NCBI RefSeq assembly: GCF_029227915.1
Contig: NC_079878.1
Location: forward strand, 26,997,501 to 27,061,500
Source: Hydractinia symbiolongicarpus
Taxonomy: Eukaryota > Cnidaria > Hydrozoa > Anthoathecata > Hydractiniidae
Length of the DNA stretch: 64,000 nucleotides
Direction of reading: 5' to 3'
Shown here: piece after piece, positions 23,299 through 33,181 of the stretch
Layout of the letters: each line of letters opens with the position of its first letter
How positions within the stretch are numbered: position 1 is the first letter of the stretch
Made by a program: the position numbers and the translations under genes
Notes under the pieces: generated by a model
What the model was told of the DNA's origin: nothing
Databases searched by the model: none
The model's input: the letters and a program-made list of their open reading frames with translations, nothing else

Positions 23299-23460
23299 AC
23301 AATCTTGGACAAAATATGTATGGACTTTTTAATTTCCCCCTTCCCCCCAACTTCAAGGTTGAATTTTGAAGGTCAATCACTGTTTTGGCTCCAACACTGA
23401 GCTTGGGGGGGAGGGGGTGTTCAAATTTAATACTTGTCCACTAATTTAAGTCCAAGATTG
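23299..23460. repeat. End unit R3
   Basis: Right outer end of the array. It has the same G-rich and C-rich arms as R1 and R2 and ends GTCCAAGATTG, after which unrelated sequence starts. Confidence 0.8.
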
Positions 23461-23461
23461 C

Positions 23462-24080
23462 ATCAAAAATTATTGTGAAACTCCATATTCGCAAAATCAC
23501 GAAAATTATTCCCGCGAAATTTGGATTTTTCTTTCTTTTTTTGAAAAACGATTTACGCAAACTTTTTCTCCTGATTTTCCTAGCATCTATATTATAGATA
23601 TTTAAATGTTAACTTCTTCAGTAGTTTTAATTTATTTCTCCTACAGAAAAAGCCCCTAAAAATGGTATAATATGAGAAGAGGAAATGCTGTTAAGTTCTT
23701 CTTTCGCGAAATTTAATTGTTGTGAAATATTATGACCTGCATACTTAGCAAAAAGTAGTTCTGATGAAAATTAATTTCCTTGAAGTATTAAAAAAAGCAT
23801 AGCTGTTTTTTTAGATGGTAAAGATCATAGACTTTTTCAGATGATGGAGTCTAAACAAAAGTCACATAAATTTGACTGTGGCTAAGGAAATCTACTTTTC
23901 TGGGTGTAAATTGAAGAGAAGAAACAAAGTGTTTTTTTTACTGTTTCCCTTAAAAATTGATTTAGCTATTCTGTTGTGTTAACAGTATAATATACATCAT
24001 ACAAAAGAAAGAAATATTTCAACTGCCAATGAATTTTCCTGAATTGCAAATGATTGATGTTTTTGACTGAAAGAGCTAAC
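23462..24080. other. Non-coding DNA between the array and the SET exons
   Basis: AT-rich. It has the TTCGCGAAATT-type phrases seen elsewhere. No ORF of note. Confidence 0.4.
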
Positions 24081-24264
24081 CTTACGCCACAACAGCATTG
24101 GTGCATTATAGTTATATCGAATTTCTTCTCCAATCTCGATATCTCTCAAGGCGAAAAGCCATAGGTGAGTTTGACCATTTATTTTAATCCCTTTCATTGC
24201 ACAATTTGCTTTGATGCTGTCATTACCAAGTTTACCAAGCCTGTTGCAAAATGTGGCATCAATG
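24081..24264 (-). CDS. SET-domain methyltransferase, exon with the catalytic C-terminal half
   Basis: Minus-strand exon between a TTTTCAG acceptor and an AAG/GTTAGC donor, 184 nt. In the frame set by the upstream exon it reads CIDATFCNRLGKLGNDS, then HLWLFALRDIEIGEEIRYNY and LLWRK. LFALRDI..GEEI.YNY is the SET pseudoknot/cofactor-binding signature, and the WRK ending fits the KMT5A-like class. The phase joins exactly to the exon at 24520. Confidence 0.7.
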
Positions 24265-24519
24265 CTGAAAACACATCAATATATATAGTTTCATTAACAG
24301 AGATGAAGAAAGCTGTCCAAATGTTTTCACAGAGATTATATAATGTTTCTTATTTTTGGCTTCCATTTGTCCAATCTGTCTGATGACCAACTGTTATTTT
24401 AATTGCTGAAGTTATGTTGGAGGTTATGGTCATTATGGCATAAACAATAGAATTTTTATCTCTCTGGAAGTTTAAAAATACAGTAATGAGTATATTCTGT
24501 AGCTGAATTTTAGACTCAC

Positions 24520-24668
24520 CATATTTTGTTGTAGAAAAATAAATAAGACCCTAATGTAGCATCATAGGTATCACATCGTCTTCTTGCTTCCTGTGAAGAT
24601 ATCACTTCCCTTGGATACTCCAACAATAACATTTTCTTTTTAAAACGCTTTACAGCAAAGATACCAAA
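24520..24668 (-). CDS. SET-domain methyltransferase, exon with the SET N-terminus
   Basis: Minus strand, ending at an ATATG/GTGAGT donor. It reads GIFAVKRFKKKMLLLEYPREVIS, then EEARRR-like QEARRRCDTYDATLGSYLFFYN. The start of a SET domain normally reads G-R-G-V-F-A and Y-x-G-E; here it is CFGIFA and YPRE, so two conserved glycine/arginine positions are altered. The 5' splice acceptor is not obvious. It may be a host gene exon or a decaying copy. Lysine methylation of histone H4 or other proteins would be the family role. Confidence 0.6.
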
Positions 24669-24719
24669 GCATGAAAAAAAAACCAGAAATGTGGCACATA
24701 TTCCAAGTCCCAAATCAGT

Positions 24720-25915
24720 TTTAAGTATATATATTACAAAATTTACTTATTACTTAAAGGAGAATTAAGGTAAAAAAACAACCTTAGCTTAAAATGAGCG
24801 TTTTACCGTCCTAAAAACTCCTAATTATTTATATATAGCTGTAAATTAGCAGTGTTTAGAAAAAAGTGTGACGTCACTAGTGCGAAACAGTTTCGATCCA
24901 CATGTGTAAACATTTATTTCTTCGCTATTATCAGCGATCAGTTAAATTTCACTTGATTGCTTTTAATGTGCCTATTTAATTATACCAAAAAATCAAAAAG
25001 ATTAAATTTTAACCTCAATTCTCCATTAACAAAAATTATGTTTAACAAGCATTTATTTTTGTTCTTTTTGTAAATTTTTTGTTTCTCTTCAGAGTTAAGT
25101 TGTTTGCTTTTTTTCTGTTTCTTAATAAACTAGAAAAGCTGCACAGCGTGATACGGGAGAGCAGACCTCGAGAAAATAAAAATGTGAACAATTCAAGCTT
25201 AAATAATACTAAAAAGACCAAGAGGCCTTAACGGTAATAGCGAGGTCAAGTTATAAAAGTTAGAGGCATTTACTTTCTTAACTATGAAACTAATATAGAC
25301 TACATAAATGTTGGTTATAAAAAACACATCAGAAAATAACAAATGAAACGATGTACATGTTACCTAAAATAAGTTAACTAAATACAAATGAAAGTGTTTT
25401 TATGATAAAACTGGTTTTCTTATGACGTTTTGCTACTCAGAAGATTGAAACAAATGAAACATAATTACCTAAAGTAAATACACAGTAACTTAATAAAAAA
25501 GTGTGTTTTAACAACGAAAAGAGGAAAGTTTAGAAATTTATATTAGGCAATCCGATTTGTTTTTCTTAATTAAATATAATATAAAGCATATATAAATATG
25601 TATTAAAAAATAAGTTCCCTGTGTGAAAATAAACAAAAGACTACTACAGAAAAAAAAGAATTTTCCAGGCTTCTCAGTTCAACAGAATCCGACTGAAAAT
25701 GCAAACATACTTGGTTAACCAAAAAGCTTTCAAAAATTTATTTGTCAAAAGCTTCACAACAAGATCAGGTCAATCTGGATTAGGAAAAGTATAAGGTCAG
25801 CTCTAATCAATCTACTTTAAAAAACAAAAGAAAATGGATGATAAAAATCAATATAACAATGTCTATGCTAACTAATATGAAAAATTATTGCTCTTCTTTA
25901 GAACATTTTTTAAAG
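24720..25915. other. AT-rich non-coding DNA
   Basis: No gene or repeat recognised. Confidence 0.4.
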
Positions 25916-26620
25916 TCAATGATTTTCCATTTTAGTTATTATATTTCTATGATTATAGGAATAGTCAATCGAATCCAGATACAACAATTTTTTTATTAAT
26001 TCATCACCATTTTTAAGAGATTGGATTGTTTCCTCCCCAAAGAATTTGGTTAAGACGTCAATTGGTAAGTTAACCTTCAATTCGTCGAATTCTACGACAC
26101 ATTCCAACTTCAAAATGCAGCTTGTTGGCTTCATCTTGCGCGAACAGTGATCACATTGGACAATACCTGGCACAATTGATACTTTACGTCCACAAGTTTT
26201 ACTGGAACATGGTGGAAACAAGGTTGTATCTGCGCATAAAATTTCAGGACAGCACAGAATGGTTTCTTTTTGACTTGATTCTTCCTCATTATATTGATTT
26301 AAATCAATAATGCTCCAATCAAGAGCTTCAGTTTTGTCGGACGGCAGCAATCTTGTAAAGGTTGAAGTTCATAGTTTTAATCCGAAATAATCTTTCAAGG
26401 TTACTTCAGTGAAAGTATACCAGGTTGTAAACTCGGTAAATTCTTGGTCTAATAAGTCTTCCCACATTGTTAACCGTATATGATCACTGCACTGCGTATT
26501 CTCTTTTCCACATTACGGTTTACGATAACTTTTTCAGAATCGTCAGGCCACTTTAAACAACCGGATACTGTACACAATGAAAGTGGAGCTCTCTAGCGCA
26601 CTTTTGACTTGTTGCCGTTT
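25916..26620 (-). pseudogene. RPA1-like single-strand DNA-binding protein remnant
   Basis: The minus-strand open part (26350-25916, 144 residues) has a zinc-ribbon-like CSSKTCGRK ... CDHCSRK pair followed by an OB-fold-like tail. Upstream in neighbouring frames are LTMWEDLLDQEF and WYTFTEVTLKDYFG, which fit the preceding OB fold, interrupted by a TGA near 26380 and a frame change near 26480. Helitrons of invertebrates often carry such RPA-like genes, and many cnidarian genomes have free copies. No start codon is preserved. Confidence 0.55.
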
Positions 26621-26710
26621 TTCACTCAAAACCCCAATTTCAAGAGTCTAGCGCAGCACTGTTTCCTCGCTATATTGATCCTCTGTGCAAAGGGTCTCTT
26701 TCCTATTTTC

Positions 26711-26820
26711 AAACATGTGACATCATACCTCAAATGAGTAAAACACGTGACACCATACCTCAAATGAGTAAAACATGTGACATCATGCCTCAAATGAGTA
26801 AAACATGTGACATCATGCCT
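26711..26820. repeat. 30-bp tandem repeat at the left Polinton end
   Basis: About 3.7 units of CAAATGAGTAAAACATGTGA plus CATCATGCCT with a few changes. Only about one unit is present at the right end, inside the inverted repeat. Confidence 0.85.
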
Positions 26821-27084
26821 TAAATGTTGTCACCCTGGTTGGGGTCACAACATAAAATAAAATGTCAAGTGCGTTAGAAAATTTTCCAACATATAATAAA
26901 GCAATGAGTTTCTTTAGAAATGCAATTAGTAAATTATATAGCGCTGTATCTGCACCAGTGGCAGCAACACGTGATGCACTCGCAGAGAGACTGCAGAGTG
27001 TACGAGACACTGTTTCTTTATTATACCACAATGCTAAGGAGAGGCTTGGTTACGGTCAAGCCTTGAAAGCCACCGTTGAAGACG
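26786..27084 (+). repeat. Left terminal inverted repeat of the Polinton
   Basis: Matches the reverse complement of 42047-42345 with few differences. It contains one 30-bp repeat unit, the motif TTGGGGTCACAACATAAAAT just before the start codon at 26862, and the first 74 codons of the polymerase gene. Similarity stops at the codons for VED. Confidence 0.9.
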
Positions 27085-30000
27085 CTGCTGTGGAAGAAGA
27101 ACAAGTGGAAGAAGTGGATCACAGTGCTGTTGAAACGGAAGGTGGATTTGATGGTAATTATCGACATTTCCGAAGTGAAGAAACACCAGAAGGTCAACTG
27201 GTGAGTATTGAACAGTACCTGGATCAACAGAAACAACATGTGGAGAAAGTCATCACAGACTTGCAAAACACTAGACAGAATTGGAAGATTCAACTGAATC
27301 TCGTGGTGGAGTTTGTGCACAAGGAAAATCCTTCCGACAAGTTCACAAAACCAATATGGAGTGAAGCTGTCACAATTATGGAAGAAAGTGACATCGAAGA
27401 ATTGATCGAAGAGATGTATAAAAGCCTGCTAAAACGCTTTGAAATGACATCGGAGAAACTCAAAAAAAGCGACTACATCTTCAAGCGAATCACTGAAATG
27501 ACGTATCACTGCCACATGATTGACCTTATGAGAGGTAGATCATGGTTCAAGACACCCGAATGGCTGCAAAAAAAGCACTGCATCATCAATCCCAAAAATG
27601 AAGACGAGCAGTGCTTCAAATGGGCCGTCATTGCAGCACTGCACCACAACGAAATCAAAAACGATCCCCAACGCATCTCGAAGCTCGGACCGTTTGTTGA
27701 ACATTACAATTGGAGTGGCATCGAGTACCCAACTCCCAACACACACTGGAAAAAGTTTGAAAGGCAAAACCCCAACGTGGCGTTGAATGTCTACTTTTCT
27801 GAAGAAGATTTTCAGGTCAGGCAGGCATATGTTTCAAAACACAACACGACACGTGAAAAGGTGGCAGATGTTCTAATCATTCAAGAAGGCAATAAAAAGC
27901 ACTACGTTGCCATTAAAAGATACCCTGCGCTCATGCGCGGTTTATCATCTAGACATCGAGGTGATCACTACTGTCGAAACTGCATGCACGGATTCCGCAG
28001 TCAAGAGACACGAGACAATCACATGAAAGTGTGCATGGACCATGATTTTTGCGAGATTGTCATGCCTAAAGAAGGAACAGTCCTCAAACACGAAGATGGG
28101 CAAAAGTCGCTCAGAATGCCATTTGTCATCTATGCAGACAGAGTGTATCTTGGAACCTGTTCAAGGTTGTGATGGAGACCCTGCAAAATCACACACCAGA
28201 GACGTCAGCAAGCATGTGGCTTCAGGATATGCCTTCATAACTAAATTTGCACATGGAGAAGTTGAAGAATCATCCGACTGCTATCGTGGAAAAGACTGCA
28301 TGGAAAGGTTTTGTAAGGGACTGAGAGATCAAGTCAATAGAGCTATCAGACATCCACAGAAGAAGATGATCCCGTTGACACACGAAGAGAAAGAAGCCCA
28401 CAAGTCTGCAAAAAGATGCTTCATTTGCAATGGGCTTTTCAAGAAGAACAACAAAGACATCACAATGCGCAAAGTTCGAGATCACTGTCACTACACTGGT
28501 CAGTATTGAGGAGCTGCACACAGTTCGTGCAACCTAAAATATCGCATCCCCAACGAGATTCCGGTGGTCATGCACAATCGCTCACGGTATGACGATCACA
28601 TCATCATCAAGCAACTGGCCAGGGAATTCAAAAGCCACGAGTTTGAATGTCTGGGTGAAAACAGCGAAAAATACATCAGCTTCTCCATCAAGCAATCCGT
28701 CACATTTCAAGGAAAAGACGGCGAACCGCTGAAGCAGATGAGGAAGAACAAGAAAACCAACCAAATGAAAGAAGTGGAAATCAGCACGACCTGCAAAATC
28801 AAGTTTATCGACAGCTGCAGGTTCATGCAAAGCTCATTGTCAAGCCTTGTAGATAATTTAGCTGGAACCAACAGTGTCAGCTGCAACGACTGCAAATCAA
28901 ACATGGAACTCATCGAGATTGACTCAGAGTACAAGGCGCAATTCAAGTGCCAAACCCGTTACTGCTCTTACAAGACGGTGGAACTAAATGAGCATTCCAT
29001 GAAAAAGAAATTTTCCAGCACATTCAAGCATGCAAAGGGCAATGACGAGCACTTAAGACTTTTCCTGCGTAAGGGTGTTTACCCCTACGAATACATGGAT
29101 GCGTGGGAGCGTTTTAAAGAGACAGCACTTCCTCCAAAAGCACAATTTTACAGCAGCTTGAACCTTGAAAACATCACCGAAAACGACTACAAGCATGCTC
29201 AAAAGGTGTGGAAGGCTTTCAACATCAAAAACCTTGGAGAGTACCACGATCTCTACGTGATGAGCGACACGCTTCTTTTAGCAGAAGTTTTTGAAAATTT
29301 TCGAGACACTTGTCAAAACATCTACGAGCTTGATCCAGCGTATTTTTACACTGCTCCAGGCCTCGCATGGCAAGCAGCTCTAAAAGTGACGGGTCAGGTG
29401 CTCGAGCTTCTCTCAGACATCGAGGGGCTCAGGGGTGGTATTTGCCAAGCAATCAAGCCCCATGCTAAGGCGAACAATCCGTACATGGGGGAATTGTTTG
29501 ATGTCAACCTGTTGATCTCGTATCTGCTGTACATCGATGCCAACAATCTGTACGGAGGTGCCATGTCACAAAAGCTGCCAACACACGGCTTTAAGTGGCG
29601 TGAAGACCTCGAAAATTTTACTCAAGCTTTTATAGAAAATTATAAAAATGGAGATGATGGCTATTTTCTTGAGGTGGATGTCCACTACCCGAAAAAGCTG
29701 CACAAACTCCACAACGACCTTCCATTCTTGCCTGAAAAGATGCGTCTGAACAACGACTGTGAAAAGTTGACGTGCAATGTGTTTGACAAGGAAAAATACG
29801 TGCTGCACATTCGCAAATTGCAGCAGGCACTGCAGCATGGATTGGTTCTCACCAAGGTGCACCGAGTCATTGAGTTCAAGCAAAGTGCTTGGCTGAAACC
29901 CTACATTGACATGAACACAAAGCTGCGAAAGGATGCAAAAAATGACTTTGAGAAAGACTTTTTTAAGCTAATGAATAATAGCGTCTTTGGCAAGACCATG

Positions 30001-30777
30001 GAGAACGTTCGCAAGCACCGTGATATCAAACTGGTGACAACGGAATGGAGGCGCAAGAAGCTCGCATCAGCTCCAAACTATCACAGCACATCAAGATTTG
30101 ACAAGAAATTTGTGGCAATGGAAATGAACAAAGTGAAGGTCGTCATGAACAAACCTGTCTACCTCGGCCTCTCCATCTTGGACTTGAGCAAACTCACGAT
30201 GTATGAGTTTCACTATGACTATATCAAGCCGAAGTTTGGTGCAAGCGCAGAGCTTTGCTACATGGACACAGATAGTTTCGTCTACCACATCAAAACAGAC
30301 GATGTCTATAAAGATATCGCAGGTGACGTTGAATCAAGGTTTGACAAACGTCCCTTGCCTATTGGCAAAAGCAAGAAAAAATTGTGCTTAATAAAGGATG
30401 AACTTGGTGGCAAAATCATGATCGAATTTGTTGCATTGAGGTCAAAAATGTATGCGTACAAGACACTCGAAGGATACGTGCAAAAGAAGGCAAAAGGTAC
30501 AAAAAAGTGTGTCGTCAAGAAACAGATCACGTTCGCAGACTATTTGAGCAGCCTGCAGACCTGTCAAAATTTGTATCGCACGCAACTGAGATTTACCAGT
30601 CGAAAACACGAGATTTTCACCGAAAAGCTGAACAAAATTGCGCTGAGTGTTGATGATGACAAGCGACTTCAAGCTCAAGGTGGGTTCACCTTTGCACATG
30701 GAAGCAGTCCTGGATTGGTTTGCAAGCAAGAATTGCTCACCAGAGTGTGGCATCCCGACCATGTTAAACTGTTTTGA
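26862..30777 (+). pseudogene. polB: Polinton protein-primed DNA polymerase B (frameshift and stop)
   Basis: Residues 1-74 come from the terminal repeat and are followed by an acidic linker. A Cys/His segment (HYCRNCMHGF ... HMKVCMDH) precedes the exonuclease domain. Near 28137-28142 two bases appear lost inside the Exo I motif, destroying it and shifting the frame. A TGA at 28507-28509 then interrupts a CxxC...HDHC-type segment (RCFICNGLF, DHCHYTG). From 28564 the frame is open to the end with palm motif A (DANNLYGG, about 29536), motif B (NNSVFGKT, about 29971) and motif C (YMDTDS, about 30259), complete and of Polinton type. It would replicate the element from a terminal protein. This copy cannot be full-length. 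Confidence 0.95.
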
Positions 30778-30832
30778 GTCTCGCGGGATGCTTCAAAAAT
30801 TTATTTGCATCTCACACGTCTGTGTTTTCAAA

Positions 30833-31264
30833 ATGTCAAAATTTTCTGTTACAAACGTTTGCATTCAGCATGGTCTTGATCACGGAAATGCATTAAAAAA
30901 AATGATACTTGAACTCTTGTTGGTAATGTTGTACGTAAGTTTTTTGTACGTCTACTGCAAGTTTTCCTCTCTAATAAAAGTTATGTCAGAACTGAATGAA
31001 ATTTTAGACGTCTTAGACACACCGTCACCAGCAATGAGAAAGCGGGAAAAAGTCAAGCAAAACTTGAGTGTCGTCAACTCTCTGGGAAAAAAGCAGTGGA
31101 CGCCTGAGTTGCTGGATAAAGCGACAGAGAAACAACTTGACAACCTCTTGAAGAAGCTCAAGGCACAAGCGCAAAAATCAGCAGCAAAAGACTTGCTGTC
31201 AAAAATGTCAGGTGTTGACAATTTTCAGACCATGATGAGCGACAAGACTCGACTTCAGAGTTGA
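30833..31264 (+). CDS. Small Polinton protein, membrane segment plus coiled coil
   Basis: 143 residues from the ATG at 30833, or 93 from an in-frame ATG at 30983. The longer form has a hydrophobic segment at about 26-46 (LELLLVMLYVSFLYVYC). The rest is lysine- and leucine-rich (KQLDNLLKKLKAQAQKSAAK) and probably helical. No family recognised. It follows the polymerase closely. Confidence 0.5.
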   Translation: MSKFSVTNVCIQHGLDHGNALKKMILELLLVMLYVSFLYVYCKFSSLIKVMSELNEILDVLDTPSPAMRKREKVKQNLSVVNSLGKKQWTPELLDKATEKQLDNLLKKLKAQAQKSAAKDLLSKMSGVDNFQTMMSDKTRLQS

Positions 31265-31332
31265 TTGGTAATGTAACGGAGAAATTGCCATCGTTCACAG
31301 GGAACTCTCCGATGGACGTTGCAGGGTGATAC

Positions 31333-31509
31333 ATGTATGAAAAGTGCGGGCTGTGGCTCGCTCCCGTCTCCCTGTTTTGCAGAGTTTTCAACCATCTGAA
31401 CTGGAAAAAATTCAGCGAAATTGCCGAGGAGCGTCAAGCGCAAATCAAACTGCGAAAAGATTTTCCGGATGAAATAGAACCAAGTTTCGCAGAGCAGAAG
31501 CCGTCTTGA
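31333..31509 (+). CDS. Small Polinton ORF, 58 residues
   Basis: Begins MYEKCGLWLAPVSLF and ends FAEQKPS. A short hydrophobic N-terminus is followed by a charged helix (KKFSEIAEERQAQIKLRK). It sits between two supported small genes, with close spacing. It could be a small membrane-associated virion protein. Function unknown. Confidence 0.4.
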   Translation: MYEKCGLWLAPVSLFCRVFNHLNWKKFSEIAEERQAQIKLRKDFPDEIEPSFAEQKPS

Positions 31510-31550
31510 TGTAAAAAAAGATTTTTGTACGTCTCACGACTTACAAATAA

Positions 31551-31913
31551 ATGAGTGAATCTAACCAAGTCATAACCAATAAGAATGAGGGTCGTGTTGC
31601 TGCTAGCAAGAGACTTGCTGAATGGAACCGCAAGAACAAGGCCAAGTTGAAGCAAGTACCTGCTCAGGTCGAGACAAGTGAGAATTCAAGTACCTCAGCA
31701 AGTACTTCGCAAGAGGGTCAGGAACCTGTCGCAGGTCCACACAAGTTCAGTGCATATCTCTATGGCGCTGGAGGTATTGCCGTTCTTGCCGTTTGCGTGG
31801 CAGTTTATTATATACGTAAGAAGCCTAGCGTCGCCGCAGGAGTAAGCGTGTCAGCGGAAGGGCCGTCTCAGCAGCAAAAGCCTTCGAAAATTGACATTTT
31901 TCACATGCGATAA
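31551..31913 (+). CDS. Small single-pass membrane protein of the Polinton
   Basis: 120 residues: basic N-terminus (KRLAEWNRKNKAKLK), a Ser/Thr/Gln-rich linker, one transmembrane helix at about 66-87 (LYGAGGIAVLAVCVAVYYI), then a short tail ending KIDIFHMR. No family name. Layout suggests a virion membrane or capsid-associated protein. Confidence 0.6.
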   Translation: MSESNQVITNKNEGRVAASKRLAEWNRKNKAKLKQVPAQVETSENSSTSASTSQEGQEPVAGPHKFSAYLYGAGGIAVLAVCVAVYYIRKKPSVAAGVSVSAEGPSQQQKPSKIDIFHMR

Positions 31914-31923
31914 ACCTTAATAA

Positions 31924-32169
31924 ATGAGCACCAAAGAGTATGAGAAAGAAATAGTTGATTCCTTGTGGGAAGCTGGTAGACTAGTATCCTATACTATTCT
32001 CTTGGCGCTAGGCGGGAAACAAGTTCTGGGAGTTTCTAGACCGGGGGCTAAGATGGACATGTCGGACGGCTTGAAGCTCGCTGGCTATATGACAGGAGCG
32101 ATAATATTCGACGATTACGCGATAAAACATCAGTGGTATAAACGTTCCCTAATGCCTCCGAAAGTCTAG
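31924..32169 (+). CDS. Small hydrophobic Polinton protein, 81 residues
   Basis: Two weakly hydrophobic segments (LVSYTILLALGGKQVLGV and LKLAGYMTGAIIFDDYAI). It lies ten bases after the previous gene and twelve before the ATPase, so the three are packed together. Similar small proteins precede the ATPase in other Polintons as far as I recall. Function unknown. Confidence 0.55.
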   Translation: MSTKEYEKEIVDSLWEAGRLVSYTILLALGGKQVLGVSRPGAKMDMSDGLKLAGYMTGAIIFDDYAIKHQWYKRSLMPPKV

Positions 32170-32181
32170 CCTTGAATAAAT

Positions 32182-32772
32182 ATGACTCTTATTAAAGATC
32201 CGCATACGACAATCTTCACCGGGCCTACAAGTTGCGGCAAGACGCAGCTTGTCCTGGATTTACTTAAGAACGAGTACAGACATCATCTCGACAACATTGT
32301 AATTCTCTGCCCTACAATTCGCTGGAACAAGACCTATCTCGAGAGGTCCTCGAAGTGGAAAGATGACTATGTGTCCTTGGTGGAGCCCAAGGAGCAGCTG
32401 TTCGAGTGGATCCAAAAACTGTCGTCGTTGCTGGCGGGCGAAGAGACGCTTTTCATCATTGACGATATGATAGCTGACGAGAGTCTCGACAAAAAACGTC
32501 AATCCCTGCTTGAGCTTGCCATCAGCGGTAGACATCGCAAACACAGTCTCTTGTTACTCACTCAAAGCTACACGGCCATTCCGAAGAACCTTCGAAGGCA
32601 AAAAAAGCAGCTATTCATGTTGTACCCCTCGGAAAGGAGCGACATGAAAATGGTAGACGAAGAGACAAATATAATCAACGACTGGGAGACCATTAAGACT
32701 GAATTGAAAAAGTCCAAGCATGCAAGCCTGTACGTAAGACTGGAGCATCCTAGAAGTTACAAGATCGCCTAG
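32182..32772 (+). CDS. Genome-packaging ATPase (FtsK/HerA type)
   Basis: 196 residues, intact. Walker A GPTSCGKT at 14-21, Walker B LFIIDDM at 90-96, and a downstream LLLLTQSY that fits the sensor region of the A32-like ATPases of Polintons, virophages and large DNA viruses. Family role: pump DNA into the capsid. Length is near the family norm. It is one of the few core genes of this element without a lesion. Confidence 0.9.
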   Translation: MTLIKDPHTTIFTGPTSCGKTQLVLDLLKNEYRHHLDNIVILCPTIRWNKTYLERSSKWKDDYVSLVEPKEQLFEWIQKLSSLLAGEETLFIIDDMIADESLDKKRQSLLELAISGRHRKHSLLLLTQSYTAIPKNLRRQKKQLFMLYPSERSDMKMVDEETNIINDWETIKTELKKSKHASLYVRLEHPRSYKIA

Positions 32773-32882
32773 ACGGGCTTCGCAGGAGCAGGTACAAAAT
32801 ACGGCTTGGCGACGCTATTACTAACCTCTCTAGGACAGATCTGTCCACCCTCAGCCAGATACAGTTTTACATATAATAAAAG

Positions 32883-33062
32883 ATGGATAATGAGAGCGTA
32901 ATTAAAGCTGTGTATCAAGCTCTTTTGAGAGCCCATGACAGACTGATAGATGCAGTGAATGACGATGACACCAAACTGGTAAACACGACTCGGGATATTG
33001 AAGAGTTATGCAAAAAATATCCATGGCTTCCTCAGCTTGGTGTTGGTTATTGGACCTCGTAA
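32883..33062 (+). CDS. Small Polinton ORF, 59 residues
   Basis: ATG at 32883, sequence starting MDNESVIKAVYQALLRAHDR and ending WLPQLGVGYWTS. Acidic and helical in appearance. It is preceded by TAATAAAAG and followed after about 35 bases by the repeat that flanks the Fic gene. Unrecognised. Confidence 0.4.
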   Translation: MDNESVIKAVYQALLRAHDRLIDAVNDDDTKLVNTTRDIEELCKKYPWLPQLGVGYWTS

Positions 33063-33095
33063 TTCTGTGATATTTTGCGAATCACAAAATCCCTA

Positions 33096-33118
33096 GTTGG
33101 GCCTTGGCGTGTATAAGA
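33096..33118 (+). repeat. 23-bp direct repeat, left copy (flanks Fic)
   Basis: GTTGGGCCTTGGCGTGTATA plus AGA. The right copy at 33985-34007 differs at one base. The two lie on either side of most of the Fic gene. Confidence 0.8.
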
Positions 33119-33181
33119 TTTGCTTGTCTTCCATTTTAAGATCACTAACCATTTCCTACTTGGAGCCAGATATTTAACAAA

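Larger units (their letters stand above)
19196..23461. mobile_element. Rep-plus-Tc1-transposase element, copy 2
   Basis: Head-to-tail with copy 1 and very similar in sequence. It runs from R2 (19196-19358) to R3 (23299-23460). To the right, sequence diverges from the internal junction immediately after CCAAGATTG, which fixes the outer boundary at 23460/23461. On the left, similarity with the internal junction begins at ACAATCTTGG at 15058. No unambiguous target duplication: the outer flanks share at most CA. Confidence 0.8.

Noticed and set aside
29566-29883. Minus-strand frames inside the polymerase
   Set aside because: Antisense shadows of a well-supported gene.
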